Shown: piece after piece, positions 1 through 10,647 of the stretch | How positions within the stretch are numbered: the first letter of the stretch is position 1 | Layout of the letters: each line of letters begins with the position of its first letter | From: Sphingomonas parva (ex Maeng et al. 2020) | GTDB lineage: Bacteria > Pseudomonadota > Alphaproteobacteria > Sphingomonadales > Sphingomonadaceae | DNA: 64,000 nt | Direction of reading: 5' to 3' | Assembly (NCBI RefSeq): GCF_004564275.1 | Contig: NZ_SPDV01000030.1 | Span: 1 to 64,000, forward strand | Notes under the pieces: model-generated | Databases searched by the model: none | Seen by the model: only the letters and a program-made list of their open reading frames with translations | What the model was told of the DNA's origin: nothing | Made by a program: the position numbers and the translations under genes

Positions 1-56
1 TGCGCATGAAAAACACTCTTGGCGATATCCAGACCGATTGTGGTAACTTCCGACAC
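1..56 (-). CDS. IS110-family transposase, N-terminal fragment (runs off the window)
   Basis: Read on the minus strand from a GTG at 56-54, the frame gives MSEVTTIGLDIAKSVFHA and then leaves the window. TTIGLDIAK with the first catalytic Asp is the hallmark start of IS110/IS1111 DEDD (RuvC-like) transposases. A GGGAGG ribosome site lies about 5 bases upstream of the GTG. Only 18 residues are visible, so subgroup and intactness cannot be judged. The match to the family start is specific enough to be fairly sure. Confidence 0.75.
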   Translation of the reverse strand, partial: MSEVTTIGLDIAKSVFHA

Positions 57-205
57 GGACGCCTCCCTCAGTGGTGTTTCAACACCTCCACTTTGGCACA
101 TCGATGCCGTCGGGGGGCGTCCACCCCATCAGCTTTCCTTTCGTGCACCCGTCGTCGACACGAGCGCGAGACGATCGGCTGGAGAGGGTGGATTGCTGCC
201 GGTCC
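1..205 (-). mobile_element. IS110-type element end, partial
   Basis: The transposase start at 56 means one non-coding end of the element lies to its right. A short hairpin (GGTGTT, two-base loop, AACACC) sits just upstream of the transposase at about 76-89. IS110 elements lack clear terminal inverted repeats, so the outer boundary cannot be seen. I place it before the hairpin repeat that starts at 219, which also occurs elsewhere in the window without an IS. In some IS110 subgroups this non-coding end encodes the bridge RNA; that is a possibility here, not something the sequence shows. Confidence 0.35.
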
Positions 206-218
206 GATGCCAAAAATC

Positions 219-340
219 CTCCCCTCCACGACTTCGTGGAGGGGCTGGGGGTGGTTCTTCTTAGGCTTCTCTGGCGCTGAGGCAGCGCAGGAGGAAGAAG
301 AGCCACCCCCCACCCCCTCCAGCAAGTGCTGGATGGGGAG
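219..340. repeat. Hairpin-ended dispersed repeat, copy 1
   Basis: A perfect 11-bp hairpin at 221-244 (arm CCCCTCCACGA, two-base loop) is followed by a 16-bp inverted repeat, 247-262 against 295-310, with one G-T pair. A second 7-bp hairpin at 318-333 flanked by C and G runs closes the element. The same plan of end hairpins around inner inverted arms recurs at about 10.5, 27.8 and 45.2 kb. From 341 to 687 I see no gene or clear signal. Confidence 0.6.
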
Positions 341-687
341 CAATGTCGTCTATGGGTCGGTTCCGGTCGTAATCTGCTGCGCCGGAGCTCATTTCGCTCG
401 TCCGGTTACCCGCCCGAGACTGCTGTTCGCACCGCGACCCGCAGAACGTCCAATCATGTACCCGATAGCCGACGATCGACCGTCCGGCTCTGAGTGCCCG
501 CAGATGAGGTCCGGAGCGGACCTTCCTTCATCCTGACGCTATGTCGGCTTTCGGGAACACCGCTCCCGTCCGGCGACGTCGCGAAATCGCGCTTAGTGGT
601 CGCCGCTGGTTGCCCCCAATTCCCATTCCACCTCCGGCCCGACCCATGCTAGCCCTCCCGCATCACACGCATCCAGGGGGTCTCGCC

Positions 688-3207
688 TTGTCCAACTTCC
701 TCCGCTCCGCCCGCAGCCGCTTGCTCTCCTCGCTCGCCCTCGGCCTCGTCGCGCTTCCCGCCGCCGCGGCGCTCGCGCAGGAGGTGCCGATCCTTCAGCC
801 GGGCGCGCCCGGGCAGCCGCCGAAGCGGCTGACGGCGCAGGAGGCGGTGCGGGTCGCCGACACGCGCTTCTCGGCCGACGACGTGCGCTACATGCAGGAC
901 ATGATCCATCACCATCACCAGGCGGTGCAGATGGCGGCGCTGGTCGAGGGGCGGACCAGCCGGCAGGACCTGCGCGACGCCGCCGCCCGGATCACCGCCT
1001 CGCAGGCCGACGAGATGCGCTTCATGCAGAACTGGCTGCGCGAGCGCGGCCAGCAGGTGCCGGAGCCGGCCGCCGCCAATGCCGCCGCGCCCGATCCGCA
1101 CGCGGCCCATGCGATGCATGCCGCCGCCGGCTCCCACTCCCGCATGGAGGGCATGGCGACGCCCGAGCAGATGGCCGCGCTCGCCGCCGCCACCGGCCCC
1201 GAATTCGAACGCATGTTCCTGGAACGCATGATCGCGCACCACGACGGCGCGCTGAAGATGACCGAGCATCTGCTCGACCGGCCGGGCTCGGCTTATGAGC
1301 CGGTGCTGGAGGCCTTCACCACCGACGTCAAGAACGACCAGAAGGCCGAGATCGCGCGAATGATGGCGATCCTCGGCCAGCTCTCCCCCGATCCGCGCAC
1401 CGGGCTCAAGGCCGGCTTCCGCGATGCCGGCCAGGCGGCGAGGAACATGAAGCTGGTCGCCAGCCTGCCCAAGCCGACCGGCTTCTTCGATCCGCGCAAC
1501 CCGGCCGGCCTGCCGCCGGTCAAGCCGGCGAAGGGCGCCGACGCCGCCGTGACGCCGACCGCCACGCCCGCCGCCACGCCGCCCACCGCTGCCGCGCGCG
1601 ACGCCAAGTCCGATCCCGATTTCGGCACCCGCTCGCCTCTGCTCAGCTTCGCCAACACCGACATGGCCTTCTCCAAGGACCTGCTCGCGGTCGGCAATTA
1701 CCACGGCTTCAATCTCTACCGCCTCGGCCGCGACGCCGCGCCCGTCCTGATCAGCTCGGTGGTCTGCCCCGGCGGACAGGGCGACGTGTCGATCGTCGGC
1801 AATCTGCTGATCATGTCGGTCGAGCAGACCCGCGGCCGGGTCGATTGCGGAATGGAGAGCATTTCGGAGGACGTCAGCAAGGAGCGCTTCCGCGGCCTTC
1901 GCATCTTCGACATCGCCGATCCCCGCCGCCCGGTCCAGGTCGGCCAGGTCCAGACCTGCCGCGGCTCGCACACCCACTCCGTCGTCTCCGATCCCGCGGC
2001 GCGCGACGCGGTGATCGTCTACGTCTCCGGCACGTCCTCGGTCCGCGACGCGAAGGAGCTCGCCGGCTGCGTCGGCAACATCCCGGGCGACGACCGCACC
2101 GCTTTGTTCCGCATCGACGTGGTCGAGATTCCGCTCGCCGATCCGTCGCGCGCCCGGATCATCGACAGCCCCGCCGTCTTCGCCGATCCCACGAGCGGCC
2201 GCCTCGCCGGCCTGTGGCAGGGCGGCAAACATGGCGACGACACTCAGGAGACGTCGCGCACCGATCAGTGCCACGACATCACCGTCTTCCCGTCGAGGAA
2301 GCTCGCCGCCGGCGCCTGCTCGGGCAACGGCATCATCTTCGACATCGCCGATCCGCGGAAGCCGAAGCGGATCGACGCGGTCTCCGACCCTTCGTTCGCT
2401 TACTGGCATTCGGCGACGTTCAACAACGACGGCACCAAGGTGCTGTTCACCGACGAATGGGGCGGCGGCGGGCGGCCGCGCTGCCGCGTCCAGGACCGGC
2501 GCACCTGGGGCGCCGACGCGATCTACGACATCGTCGGCACCAAACTTGAGTTCCGCGGCTATCACAAGCTCCCGGCCGCGCAGGGCGAGCAGGAAAATTG
2601 CGTCGCCCACAACGGCTCGGTCGTGCCGGTCCCCGGCCGCGACCTCTTCGTCCAGGCCTGGTACCAGGGCGGCATCTCGGTGCTCGACTTCACCGACAGC
2701 AGCCGGCCGGTCGAGATCGCCTATTTCGATCGCGGCCCGCTGCACGAGAAGCACGAATTGCTCGGCGGCTTCTGGTCGTCTTATTATTACGGCGGCCGGA
2801 TCTACGGCACCGAGATCGCCCGCGGCCTCGACGTGCTCGAGCTGACCCCGAGCGATCAGCTCAGCGCCAACGAGATCGCCGCCGCCGCGCTCGCCGACCA
2901 GGGCGAATTGTTCAATCCGCAGCAGCAATTCGCCGTGACCTGGCCCGCCCATCCGGTCGTCGCGCTCGCCTATGTCGACCAGCTCGCCCGCGCCGACGCG
3001 CTGCCCGTCGCGACGCTAGCCGACCTCCAGGCCGCGCTCGGCCAGGCGAAAACGCGCGTGGACGCCAAGCGCCGCGACCGCGCCCTCGCGACGCGGCTCG
3101 AGGCGCTCGGCACCGGCCTCGCCGTCACCGGCGGCGACCCCGCCGCCACCCGCCGCGTCGCCGCCCTGCGTGACACCCTTACGGCCGTCGCCGCCAGGCT
3201 GCGCTAG
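688..3207 (+). CDS. Secreted DUF305 and LVIVD-repeat beta-propeller fusion protein
   Basis: A TTG start at 688 is chosen because AGGGGG lies about 8 bases upstream and it opens directly into a signal peptide (FLRSARSRLLSSLALGLVAL, then AAALAQ), giving about 839 residues. In-frame ATG codons further upstream (541, 646) would bury the signal. The first third is a DUF305 ferritin-like domain with two His-rich helices, MIHHHHQAVQMA and MIAHHDGALKM, typical of a metal-binding bundle. A Pro/Ala linker leads to a long C-terminal domain with repeated blocks such as LRIFDIADPRRPV, IIFDIADPRKPKR and ISVLDFTDSSRPV, the LVIVD-type propeller. Probably periplasmic; the exact role is unknown. It stands alone, with no obvious operon partner. 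Confidence 0.8.
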   Translation: MSNFLRSARSRLLSSLALGLVALPAAAALAQEVPILQPGAPGQPPKRLTAQEAVRVADTRFSADDVRYMQDMIHHHHQAVQMAALVEGRTSRQDLRDAAARITASQADEMRFMQNWLRERGQQVPEPAAANAAAPDPHAAHAMHAAAGSHSRMEGMATPEQMAALAAATGPEFERMFLERMIAHHDGALKMTEHLLDRPGSAYEPVLEAFTTDVKNDQKAEIARMMAILGQLSPDPRTGLKAGFRDAGQAARNMKLVASLPKPTGFFDPRNPAGLPPVKPAKGADAAVTPTATPAATPPTAAARDAKSDPDFGTRSPLLSFANTDMAFSKDLLAVGNYHGFNLYRLGRDAAPVLISSVVCPGGQGDVSIVGNLLIMSVEQTRGRVDCGMESISEDVSKERFRGLRIFDIADPRRPVQVGQVQTCRGSHTHSVVSDPAARDAVIVYVSGTSSVRDAKELAGCVGNIPGDDRTALFRIDVVEIPLADPSRARIIDSPAVFADPTSGRLAGLWQGGKHGDDTQETSRTDQCHDITVFPSRKLAAGACSGNGIIFDIADPRKPKRIDAVSDPSFAYWHSATFNNDGTKVLFTDEWGGGGRPRCRVQDRRTWGADAIYDIVGTKLEFRGYHKLPAAQGEQENCVAHNGSVVPVPGRDLFVQAWYQGGISVLDFTDSSRPVEIAYFDRGPLHEKHELLGGFWSSYYYGGRIYGTEIARGLDVLELTPSDQLSANEIAAAALADQGELFNPQQQFAVTWPAHPVVALAYVDQLARADALPVATLADLQAALGQAKTRVDAKRRDRALATRLEALGTGLAVTGGDPAATRRVAALRDTLTAVAARLR

Positions 3208-3531
3208 AAGCACCCGCGCACCCCCTTCGGCTCTTGCTGGAGGGGGCAGGGGGTTGCCCTTGTGCGCGGGGACGCGGCGCCCTTCCTTCCTCCTCGCGTG
3301 CAGCGCCGGCCCCGCGCGCCGGTGCGCGCCTCGGCGAGCCCGTGCCCACGGCGCCGCGGACGGCGGCGTACGGCACTTGGCCCGTATCAGGAACAACGCC
3401 GCGGCCCTCGGGTTGTCCCGCCACCCTCAGGATCGCGGATGCTGCACAGCCTGGCCGGCGCGTCGGCCGGCGCGCTCCTCGACTCGGTGACGGCGCGGCG
3501 CGCCGCCGCCCCTTTGCGAAAGGTGCTCTCA
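3208..3531. other. Intergenic region with a repeat remnant
   Basis: No supported gene lies here. At about 3215-3252 a run (ACCCCCTTCGG, then CTGGAGGGGGCAGGGGG) looks like a decayed copy of the hairpin repeats. The rest is GC-rich sequence that is open in several frames but has no start or family signature. The adh ribosome site lies at its right end. Confidence 0.4.
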
Positions 3532-4671
3532 ATGCGATCGATCGGTTACGCCGCCAAGGGCGCGCACTCCAGGCTGAAGCCCGTGCTGTTTGATCGCGAG
3601 GATCCGAAGGCCAACGAGGTCGAGATCGAGATCCTGTTCTGCGGCGTCTGCCACTCGGATCTCCACCAGCTGAAGAACGACTGGGGCAACACCGTTTACC
3701 CCTGCCTCCCGGGCCACGAGATCGTCGGTCGCGTCGCCCGTGCGGGCAATGAGGTGCGCAGGTTCAAGCAGGGCGATCTGGTCGGCGTCGGCTGCATGAT
3801 CGACAGCTGCGGCGCGTGCCCGCCGTGCAAGGCGGGCGAGGAGAATTATTGCGAGGGGCCGAAGAGCTGGACCGCCACCTACAACGGCCCGATGAAGCCG
3901 GACGGCACCAACACCTATGGCGGCTATTCCGATCGCATCGTCGTCCGCGAGGACTTCGTCCTCTCGATCCCCGACGGCATCGATCCGGCCGAGGCGGCGC
4001 CGATCCTCTGCGCCGGCATCACCACTTACTCGCCGCTGATGCACTGGGACGTCGGGGACGGAGACAAGGTCGGCGTGGTCGGTTTCGGCGGCCTCGGCCA
4101 CATGGGCGCGCAGCTCGCCAGGTCGCTGGGCGCCGAAGTCTACGCCATTACCCAGACCCCGGAGAAGGAGGAGGCGGCGCGCGCGCTCGGCGTCGACGGC
4201 GTGATCGTCTCGACCGACAAGGACGCGATGGCGGTCCATGCCGAGAGCTTCGACTTCATCCTCGACACCATCCCCTACGAGCACGACGTCGATCAGTTCG
4301 CCGAGCTGCTCGCCCAGGACGGCACCATCGTTCTCGTCGGCGCGCTGGAGCCGAACAAGCCGATCGACAACATGACTTTGGCCAAGAAGCGCCTGTCGGT
4401 GGCGGCCTCGCTGATCGGCGGCATCGAGGAGACCCAGGAGGTGCTCGATCATTGCGCCCGCACCGGCGTTCGCCCGCAGATCGAGATCATTCCGATCGAC
4501 GAGATCAACGAGGCGCTGAAGCGGGTGAAGGGCAGGGACGTGCGCTTCCGCTACGTCATCGACATGCAGAGCCTGCGCGCGCAGGCGGAAGAGATCGTCG
4601 CCGCCGGCCGCCGCATCGACGATCCCGAGATCCATGCGCAGGACCACCCGGGCGAAGACCCGCACGGCTGA
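3532..4671 (+). CDS. Zinc-dependent alcohol dehydrogenase, cinnamyl/YahK type
   Basis: The 379-residue protein is a medium-chain dehydrogenase that should interconvert aldehydes and alcohols with NADP(H). It carries the catalytic zinc Cys in CGVCHSDLH, the GHEIVG motif, and the structural zinc cysteines in the CGACPPCKAGEENYC stretch. The Rossmann motif is GFGGLGHMGAQLA. The pattern matches the broad-substrate CAD/AdhC/YahK branch. The start at 3532 has AAAGG about 9 bases upstream; the longer open frame to 3262 has no N-terminal homology. The tail (about the last 25 residues) is longer than in most relatives. Monocistronic; the natural substrate cannot be read from the sequence. Confidence 0.88.
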   Translation: MRSIGYAAKGAHSRLKPVLFDREDPKANEVEIEILFCGVCHSDLHQLKNDWGNTVYPCLPGHEIVGRVARAGNEVRRFKQGDLVGVGCMIDSCGACPPCKAGEENYCEGPKSWTATYNGPMKPDGTNTYGGYSDRIVVREDFVLSIPDGIDPAEAAPILCAGITTYSPLMHWDVGDGDKVGVVGFGGLGHMGAQLARSLGAEVYAITQTPEKEEAARALGVDGVIVSTDKDAMAVHAESFDFILDTIPYEHDVDQFAELLAQDGTIVLVGALEPNKPIDNMTLAKKRLSVAASLIGGIEETQEVLDHCARTGVRPQIEIIPIDEINEALKRVKGRDVRFRYVIDMQSLRAQAEEIVAAGRRIDDPEIHAQDHPGEDPHG

Positions 4672-4704
4672 CGGCCAGCGACCAGTTCGACGCCGTCGAG
4701 CATG

Positions 4705-4790
4705 CGTCGAACCCGTTCGGGCCGGGCGTGCCGAGCCCTCTTTCCTGCCTCAGGGGAAGGAGAGGCCCTTCGACAGGCGCGAACGGGGTG
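4705..4790. repeat. Imperfect inverted repeat after adh
   Basis: CGAACCCGTTCG at 4708-4719 is mirrored by CGAACGGGG at 4780-4788, with CCCTTCGACAGGC between them. This resembles a short intergenic repeat common in sphingomonad genomes (recalled, not searched). It lies between convergent genes and may form a transcription-stopping stem. Confidence 0.35.
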
Positions 4791-4845
4791 GAGCCCGCCG
4801 CCGCGCCCGCGTTGCCGCCCACCACGGCGGGCACTGCCCCCCCGT

Positions 4846-5196
4846 TCAGGCGAGCGGCGAATGCTGGTGGAAGGCAAGTCTCCAGCCCTCGCCGCGGCGG
4901 ACATAGGCCGAGCTGACCAGCGCCCGGTACCGCTCGCCGTCGGCCCGGCTCACGGCGGCGCGGTAGCTGAGGATCGCGGTCTCGCCGAGATCGAGCACCT
5001 GCCGCTCGCTCATCGTCAGGTCGCGCCAGCGGTTCGACGGGGTCGCCGTCGCCGCCACCGCCTCGCGGTCGAACACGCCATGCATCTCGCTCGCCTGCGG
5101 GAACGCGAGCAGGCATCTCTCTTCGAGATAAGTGCGGAAATGCTCGGCCCCGTTCAGCCAGAAGCCCTCCTCGATGCGGAACAGATCGTCATTCAT
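4846..5196 (-). CDS. NTF2-like (SnoaL/DUF4440) small protein
   Basis: At 116 residues, the protein fits the cone-shaped NTF2-like fold: an N-terminal helix (DLFRIEEGFWLNGAEHFRTY), a central strand region ending in the YRAAV block, and a C-terminal strand RRGEGWRLAFHQHSPL. The last motif (GWRLAFHQ.TP) is typical of the DUF4440/SnoaL-like group. Such proteins bind small ligands or act as isomerases or hydrolases, but no catalytic residue set can be assigned here. It is convergent with adh and stands alone. Confidence 0.7.
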   Translation of the reverse strand: MNDDLFRIEEGFWLNGAEHFRTYLEERCLLAFPQASEMHGVFDREAVAATATPSNRWRDLTMSERQVLDLGETAILSYRAAVSRADGERYRALVSSAYVRRGEGWRLAFHQHSPLA

Positions 5197-5335
5197 CGCG
5201 GTACCTCTCGCCGCACCAACGGCGGGAACGGAGCGGGCGTTCCGGCTTCCACAGTACGCGTATCGGCGAGGCGTCGGGACGGAGAAGGGCCAATCTCGCT
5301 GCGCTGCCGAGCGGGAATCCAGCGCGTGCCGTCCT

Positions 5336-5860
5336 TCAGATCGCGCGGTTCGTTTCCCGGCGCATCTCGATGCTGCAGCCAGAGGTCCGGCTCGTCCGCC
5401 GGAGGTGGATCGTCCGCTGCGGTGCGACGCCGATGGTCAGCCCTGGCAGGTGGTCGGCGTCGAACACATGTGTCGCCGCACTGACCAGGAGCGGCAGGTT
5501 GCGTGCGTCGCCGCCGACGTGGCGGAGCAGGATGGAGAAAGCGCGCCGGCGGTCACCCTGCCAGCAACCCGGATCGTAGAGGCCGATGCGATCGAGCGCG
5601 CCGGCCCGGTTCCATTCGAGATCTACCGCGCGTTTTCCGGCGTAGAACAGCCGCCTTTTTCGCGGCGACTGGCGGACCAGCGCCATCGCGGGAGACGGAT
5701 CGATCCGCGACGCGAAATCCTGCGGCGGCGCGGACTGATCGCGCCACGCCGGTCCGAGCTCGGCGACCGCGCGCGCGGCGTCCTCCTCGGAGGCGAAGGG
5801 CTCGCTGGCCGAGGCCGCACCGGTGGTCGCGATCAGCAGGGCCAGGAGGAAGACGCGCAT
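5336..5860 (-). CDS. Secreted hypothetical protein
   Basis: The 174 residues begin with a clear signal peptide (MRVFLLALLIATTGAASA, likely cut before SEPF). The mature part is basic, with a WNRAGALDRIGLYDPGCWQG segment and two Cys residues. The spacing of DLEWNR, GLYDPGCW and RRAFSILLRHV suggests one compact periplasmic domain. I do not recognise the family. It has no operon partner; the gene to its left is also on the minus strand, 139 bases further. Confidence 0.55.
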   Translation of the reverse strand: MRVFLLALLIATTGAASASEPFASEEDAARAVAELGPAWRDQSAPPQDFASRIDPSPAMALVRQSPRKRRLFYAGKRAVDLEWNRAGALDRIGLYDPGCWQGDRRRAFSILLRHVGGDARNLPLLVSAATHVFDADHLPGLTIGVAPQRTIHLRRTSRTSGCSIEMRRETNRAI

Positions 5861-5929
5861 CGCGCGAAACTACCGGGGGACGAGGAGCCCGTCCATCGCG
5901 GGCGGAGGTGAGCTTACGGTTCCCCTTCG

Positions 5930-5956
5930 TCATTCCCGCGAACGCGGGAGTCCAGG
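5930..5956. repeat. REP-like palindrome
   Basis: TCATTCCCGCGAACGCGGGA (stem TCCCGCG at 5934-5940, two-base loop, CGCGGGA at 5943-5949), followed by GTCCAGG. This is the widely dispersed proteobacterial repeat of the type cattcccgcg...cgggaatccag. A related fragment (GCGGGAATCCAG) appears at about 5309. Confidence 0.6.
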
Positions 5957-6027
5957 TCGACCGGCACTCATCCCCATGATGCGCTCCGCCTGCGGTGAAG
6001 GAGTCCGGCGCTTCCTCGATCATTGGT

Positions 6028-6426
6028 TCAATCCTCCCGCACCACGACCTCACCGCACGTGTCGGTCGGCACGTTGAGCAAATTGCCGGCAGGCCCGCGC
6101 ACATCGGTGCCGACGATCTGGCTTTGCCGGCCGCTGAGTGTCGACCAAAAGGTCACGCGCTCTTCGACCGGGAGATTCCGCGCCACCGTGCAGCAGTCCC
6201 GCGGATCCATCGCGCCGAGCCCGGGATGCTGCACGTTCGGATGCGCGCGGTAGTGGCGCACAACCTTCTCGATCCGCTCCGAAGGACCGACGATGTGCGG
6301 CGGGATCAGGCAGATCGAGACGTTCCGGTAATATGCCAGCGCCGCCCGGCCGAGCAGCAGCCCGGCGACCAGCGCAAGGAGGACGAGCCCGAGCCTGTGC
6401 GCGCGCTTCGCACTGCGCGCGCTCAT
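6028..6426 (-). CDS. Membrane-anchored hypothetical protein
   Basis: The start at 6426 is set by an ATGA overlap with the stop of the DUF2809 gene. The 132 residues carry one N-terminal membrane segment (GLVLLALVAGLLLGRAALAY) and a periplasmic domain with Cys residues in SICLIPP and RDCCTVARN plus one near the C terminus, which could form disulfides. Family not recognised. Translational coupling to the upstream DUF2809 protein suggests the two are made together. Confidence 0.6.
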   Translation of the reverse strand: MSARSAKRAHRLGLVLLALVAGLLLGRAALAYYRNVSICLIPPHIVGPSERIEKVVRHYRAHPNVQHPGLGAMDPRDCCTVARNLPVEERVTFWSTLSGRQSQIVGTDVRGPAGNLLNVPTDTCGEVVVRED

Positions 6427-6821
6427 GCGGACGCTCGCTGAACGCGGCGCGTCCGCTTCGCCGCCACGGCCTCCGCGGCGGCGATGCCGGCGGCGCCGAG
6501 GCAATAAGCGGTCAGGTCCAGCGGATCGAATTGCGCGCCGAGCACCACGCGCGCCACCGTATTGTCGCTCAGGCCGAGCAGATCGATCAGGCCGAGCAGC
6601 TGGCCGGCCTCGATGACGAAGGCGGTAACGAGAGCGAGAGCGATCGCCGCCGCCGGCCGCAGCCGGGTCGCGGCGCGCAGGGCGAGATAGACGAGGACGA
6701 CGGCGAGCGCGTCGCCGACCAGCGGCCGGACCAGCCGGTCGCGCACGAACAGGGCGATCGCCGCCTCCAGCGCGAACACGGCGAGGGCGAGCAGGGCGTA
6801 ACGGCCGCGTCGCCCGGTCAT
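6423..6821 (-). CDS. DUF2809 integral membrane protein
   Basis: The 132 residues form about four hydrophobic helices. The order of motifs fits DUF2809: RYALLALAVFALEAAIALFV, then RDRLVRPLVGDALAVVLVY, then FVIEAGQLLGLIDLLGL, then the signature SDNTVARVVLGAQFDPLDL and a final AYCLGAA helix. The function of this family is unknown. It is the first gene of a two-gene unit, with a 4-base overlap into the next gene. Confidence 0.82.
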   Translation of the reverse strand: MTGRRGRYALLALAVFALEAAIALFVRDRLVRPLVGDALAVVLVYLALRAATRLRPAAAIALALVTAFVIEAGQLLGLIDLLGLSDNTVARVVLGAQFDPLDLTAYCLGAAGIAAAEAVAAKRTRRVQRASA

Positions 6822-7148
6822 CTCATGCCCCCCTTACGATCCCGAGCCCGCGCCGGTCCCCGCCGGCTGGACGATCTGCGGTGATTACGGCCGATCCGGC
6901 GCGGCTGGCAATCTCGCTTGTCTCCTTGCCGAGCGGAGGCTGGTGGTCGTGATCGCGCGGCGGGATCCGCGGTGCGCCATTCGCGGAGACGGCCGGCTGC
7001 ATCCAGCCAGGGTGAACTCGATATCGAGGGGGCGAGGCCGGCTCGCCGGGACCGAGGGCGGCATGAGCGGCGGCAACGGACTACCCGCTCACCCCGCTTT
7101 CTGTCCGCAAGGGCGCAACGCCGGGTGATCCGCCGGCGGCTGCGAAGC
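6822..7148. other. Intergenic region, nothing recognised
   Basis: About 330 bases between two minus-strand genes. Short frames exist on both strands, but none has a ribosome site, codon pattern or family motif. Its right part presumably carries the 3' untranslated region of the OmpA-like gene, and its left part the promoter of the DUF2809 pair. Confidence 0.35.
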
Positions 7149-7538
7149 TCAATAGAAGCAGATTTCAGCGCGCCTGTTTTCCGGCCTGTCGACCTCGGTC
7201 TCGATCAGCAACCTGGTCTCGCCAAAAGCCTCCACCCTGATCCTGTAACCGGGCACGCCCGCGGCGACCAGCGCCGCCTTCACAGCCTCCGCGCGGCGCC
7301 GCGAGAGCAGGAGGTTGTAGGCCTCTGACCCTCGCGCATCGGCGTGGCCGCTCACGGTCATGTGGGATCGAACCTGATGCTTCGCGGAAGCGATGTTGGC
7401 GATGACCTGGCGGGACTGCGGGCTCATCCTCGTGCCCTCGTCGAAGAACACCATGAACGGATCGCACCAGATCGGCGCGGCAGGCGCCGGCGCCGCTGCC
7501 GCCTGTGCAAGCGCGGCGAGAATGAAGCTCAAGGCCAT
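7149..7538 (-). CDS. OmpA-like peptidoglycan-binding periplasmic protein
   Basis: The start at 7538 gives MALSFILAALAQAAA, a signal peptide, with GGAGA about 7 bases upstream; the longer frame lacks that context. The 129 residues contain an OmpA C-terminal domain: FFDEGTRMSPQ, SGHADARGSEAYNLLLSRRRAEAV, and the closing ENRRAEI. The Asp and Arg of this family that bind diaminopimelate are kept (HADARG and NRRAE). It lacks a beta-barrel and lipobox, so it is probably a soluble periplasmic protein that associates with the cell wall. Confidence 0.8.
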   Translation of the reverse strand: MALSFILAALAQAAAAPAPAAPIWCDPFMVFFDEGTRMSPQSRQVIANIASAKHQVRSHMTVSGHADARGSEAYNLLLSRRRAEAVKAALVAAGVPGYRIRVEAFGETRLLIETEVDRPENRRAEICFY

Positions 7539-7705
7539 CCGACCGTCTCCAGTTTCCCGAGTAGAAACGATGGCCGCCGCCTCTCGCCAGCGCAAGGCGG
7601 TGCTTGCCCATCATTGGCGCGCGATGCAGCATCGGCGTGGGGAGATCGCCGAAGCTTGCCACGTTGCTCACGCCTCAGGCTGATTCAGGCCGAGGCGATC
7701 TTGGT

Positions 7706-9919
<2,214 letters not shown>

Positions 9920-9978
9920 ATGGTCATTCGTTCCGGCGCGCGCTAGTTTCCGGCCACAACAACAAGGGGGGTTACCTG

Positions 9979-10491
9979 ATGCGTGGACTGATGCTGGCGT
10001 CGCTTTGCCTGGTCGCGGCCTGTTCGGGCGGCGAGGAGAAGAAGGCCGAGGACACCGCCGCGGCCCCGGCGGCACCGGGCGCGGGGCAGTGGGAAACGAC
10101 GTTCGAGACCACCGCCTTCCGCTCAACCGATGGCAAGACCCCCGCGGTGAAGGCCGCGGTCGGCGACAAGGTCACCGGGGCGGCCTGCGTCGCCGCGGGC
10201 GAGGAGAGCAAGCCGGCGCCGGCGCTGCTGGTCGGCGAAGGCTATGACTGCACCTATTCGACCAGCTACATCAAGGAAGGCCGGGTCAACGCCCAGCTCA
10301 GCTGCAAGCGTGAAGGGGTGAGCGGCGACATCCAGATGAGCGTCTCCGGCACCTCGACCGCCGACAGCTTCGAAGGCACGGTCGACACCAATTCCTATCT
10401 GCCCGGCGACGGCGATTTCTCGATGAGCCGCAAGGTCGTCGCGAAGCGCACCGGCCCCGCCTGCCAGGCCGCCCCGGCCAAGGCGGCATGA
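9979..10491 (+). CDS. DUF3617-type lipoprotein
   Basis: The 170 residues start with a lipoprotein signal ([15 protein letters not shown], Cys15 the lipid site), then an acidic, Ala-rich spacer and a [12 protein letters not shown] block typical of DUF3617. Two Cys pairs in the mature part (GAACV/YDCTY and LSCK/PACQ) are placed as in relatives where they form disulfides. Found mainly in sphingomonads and relatives; function unknown, envelope location expected. GGGGGG lies 8 bases before the ATG. A second DUF3617 lipoprotein sits 1.4 kb further on. Confidence 0.75.
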   Translation: MRGLMLASLCLVAACSGGEEKKAEDTAAAPAAPGAGQWETTFETTAFRSTDGKTPAVKAAVGDKVTGAACVAAGEESKPAPALLVGEGYDCTYSTSYIKEGRVNAQLSCKREGVSGDIQMSVSGTSTADSFEGTVDTNSYLPGDGDFSMSRKVVAKRTGPACQAAPAKAA

Positions 10492-10499
10492 GGGTGGCC

Positions 10500-10644
10500 G
10501 TCCTCCCCGTGAGGCAAAGCCTCATGGGGAGGGGGACCGCGCAAAGCGCGGTGGAGGGGCCGGGAGCTATTTGCCGCTCTGCCCGGCCCCTCCACCAGCC
10601 TTCGGCTGGTCCCCATCCCCACGCGCTTCGCGCGCAGGGAGGAT
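10500..10644. repeat. Hairpin-ended dispersed repeat, copy 2
   Basis: The inner arms GGTGGAGGGGCCGGG (10550-10564) and its exact complement (10582-10596) form a 15-bp perfect inverted repeat with a 17-base loop. Outside them are smaller hairpins: GAGGC/GCCTC, CGCGC/GCGCG, AGCC/GGCT and GCGCG/CGCGC. The outer edges are CCTCCCC and GGGAGG. The element fills the whole gap between the lipoprotein and aminotransferase genes and probably blocks read-through between them. Confidence 0.75.
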
Positions 10645-10647
10645 AGG

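Noticed and set aside
3262-3531. N-terminal extension of the alcohol dehydrogenase to 3262
   Set aside because: The extension is Arg/Pro-rich, has no homology, and the ATG at 3532 has a proper ribosome site and the family's first strand.
10500-10644. CRISPR-like repeats
   Set aside because: The repeats are inverted hairpins, not evenly spaced direct repeats with unique spacers. No cas gene is in the window.
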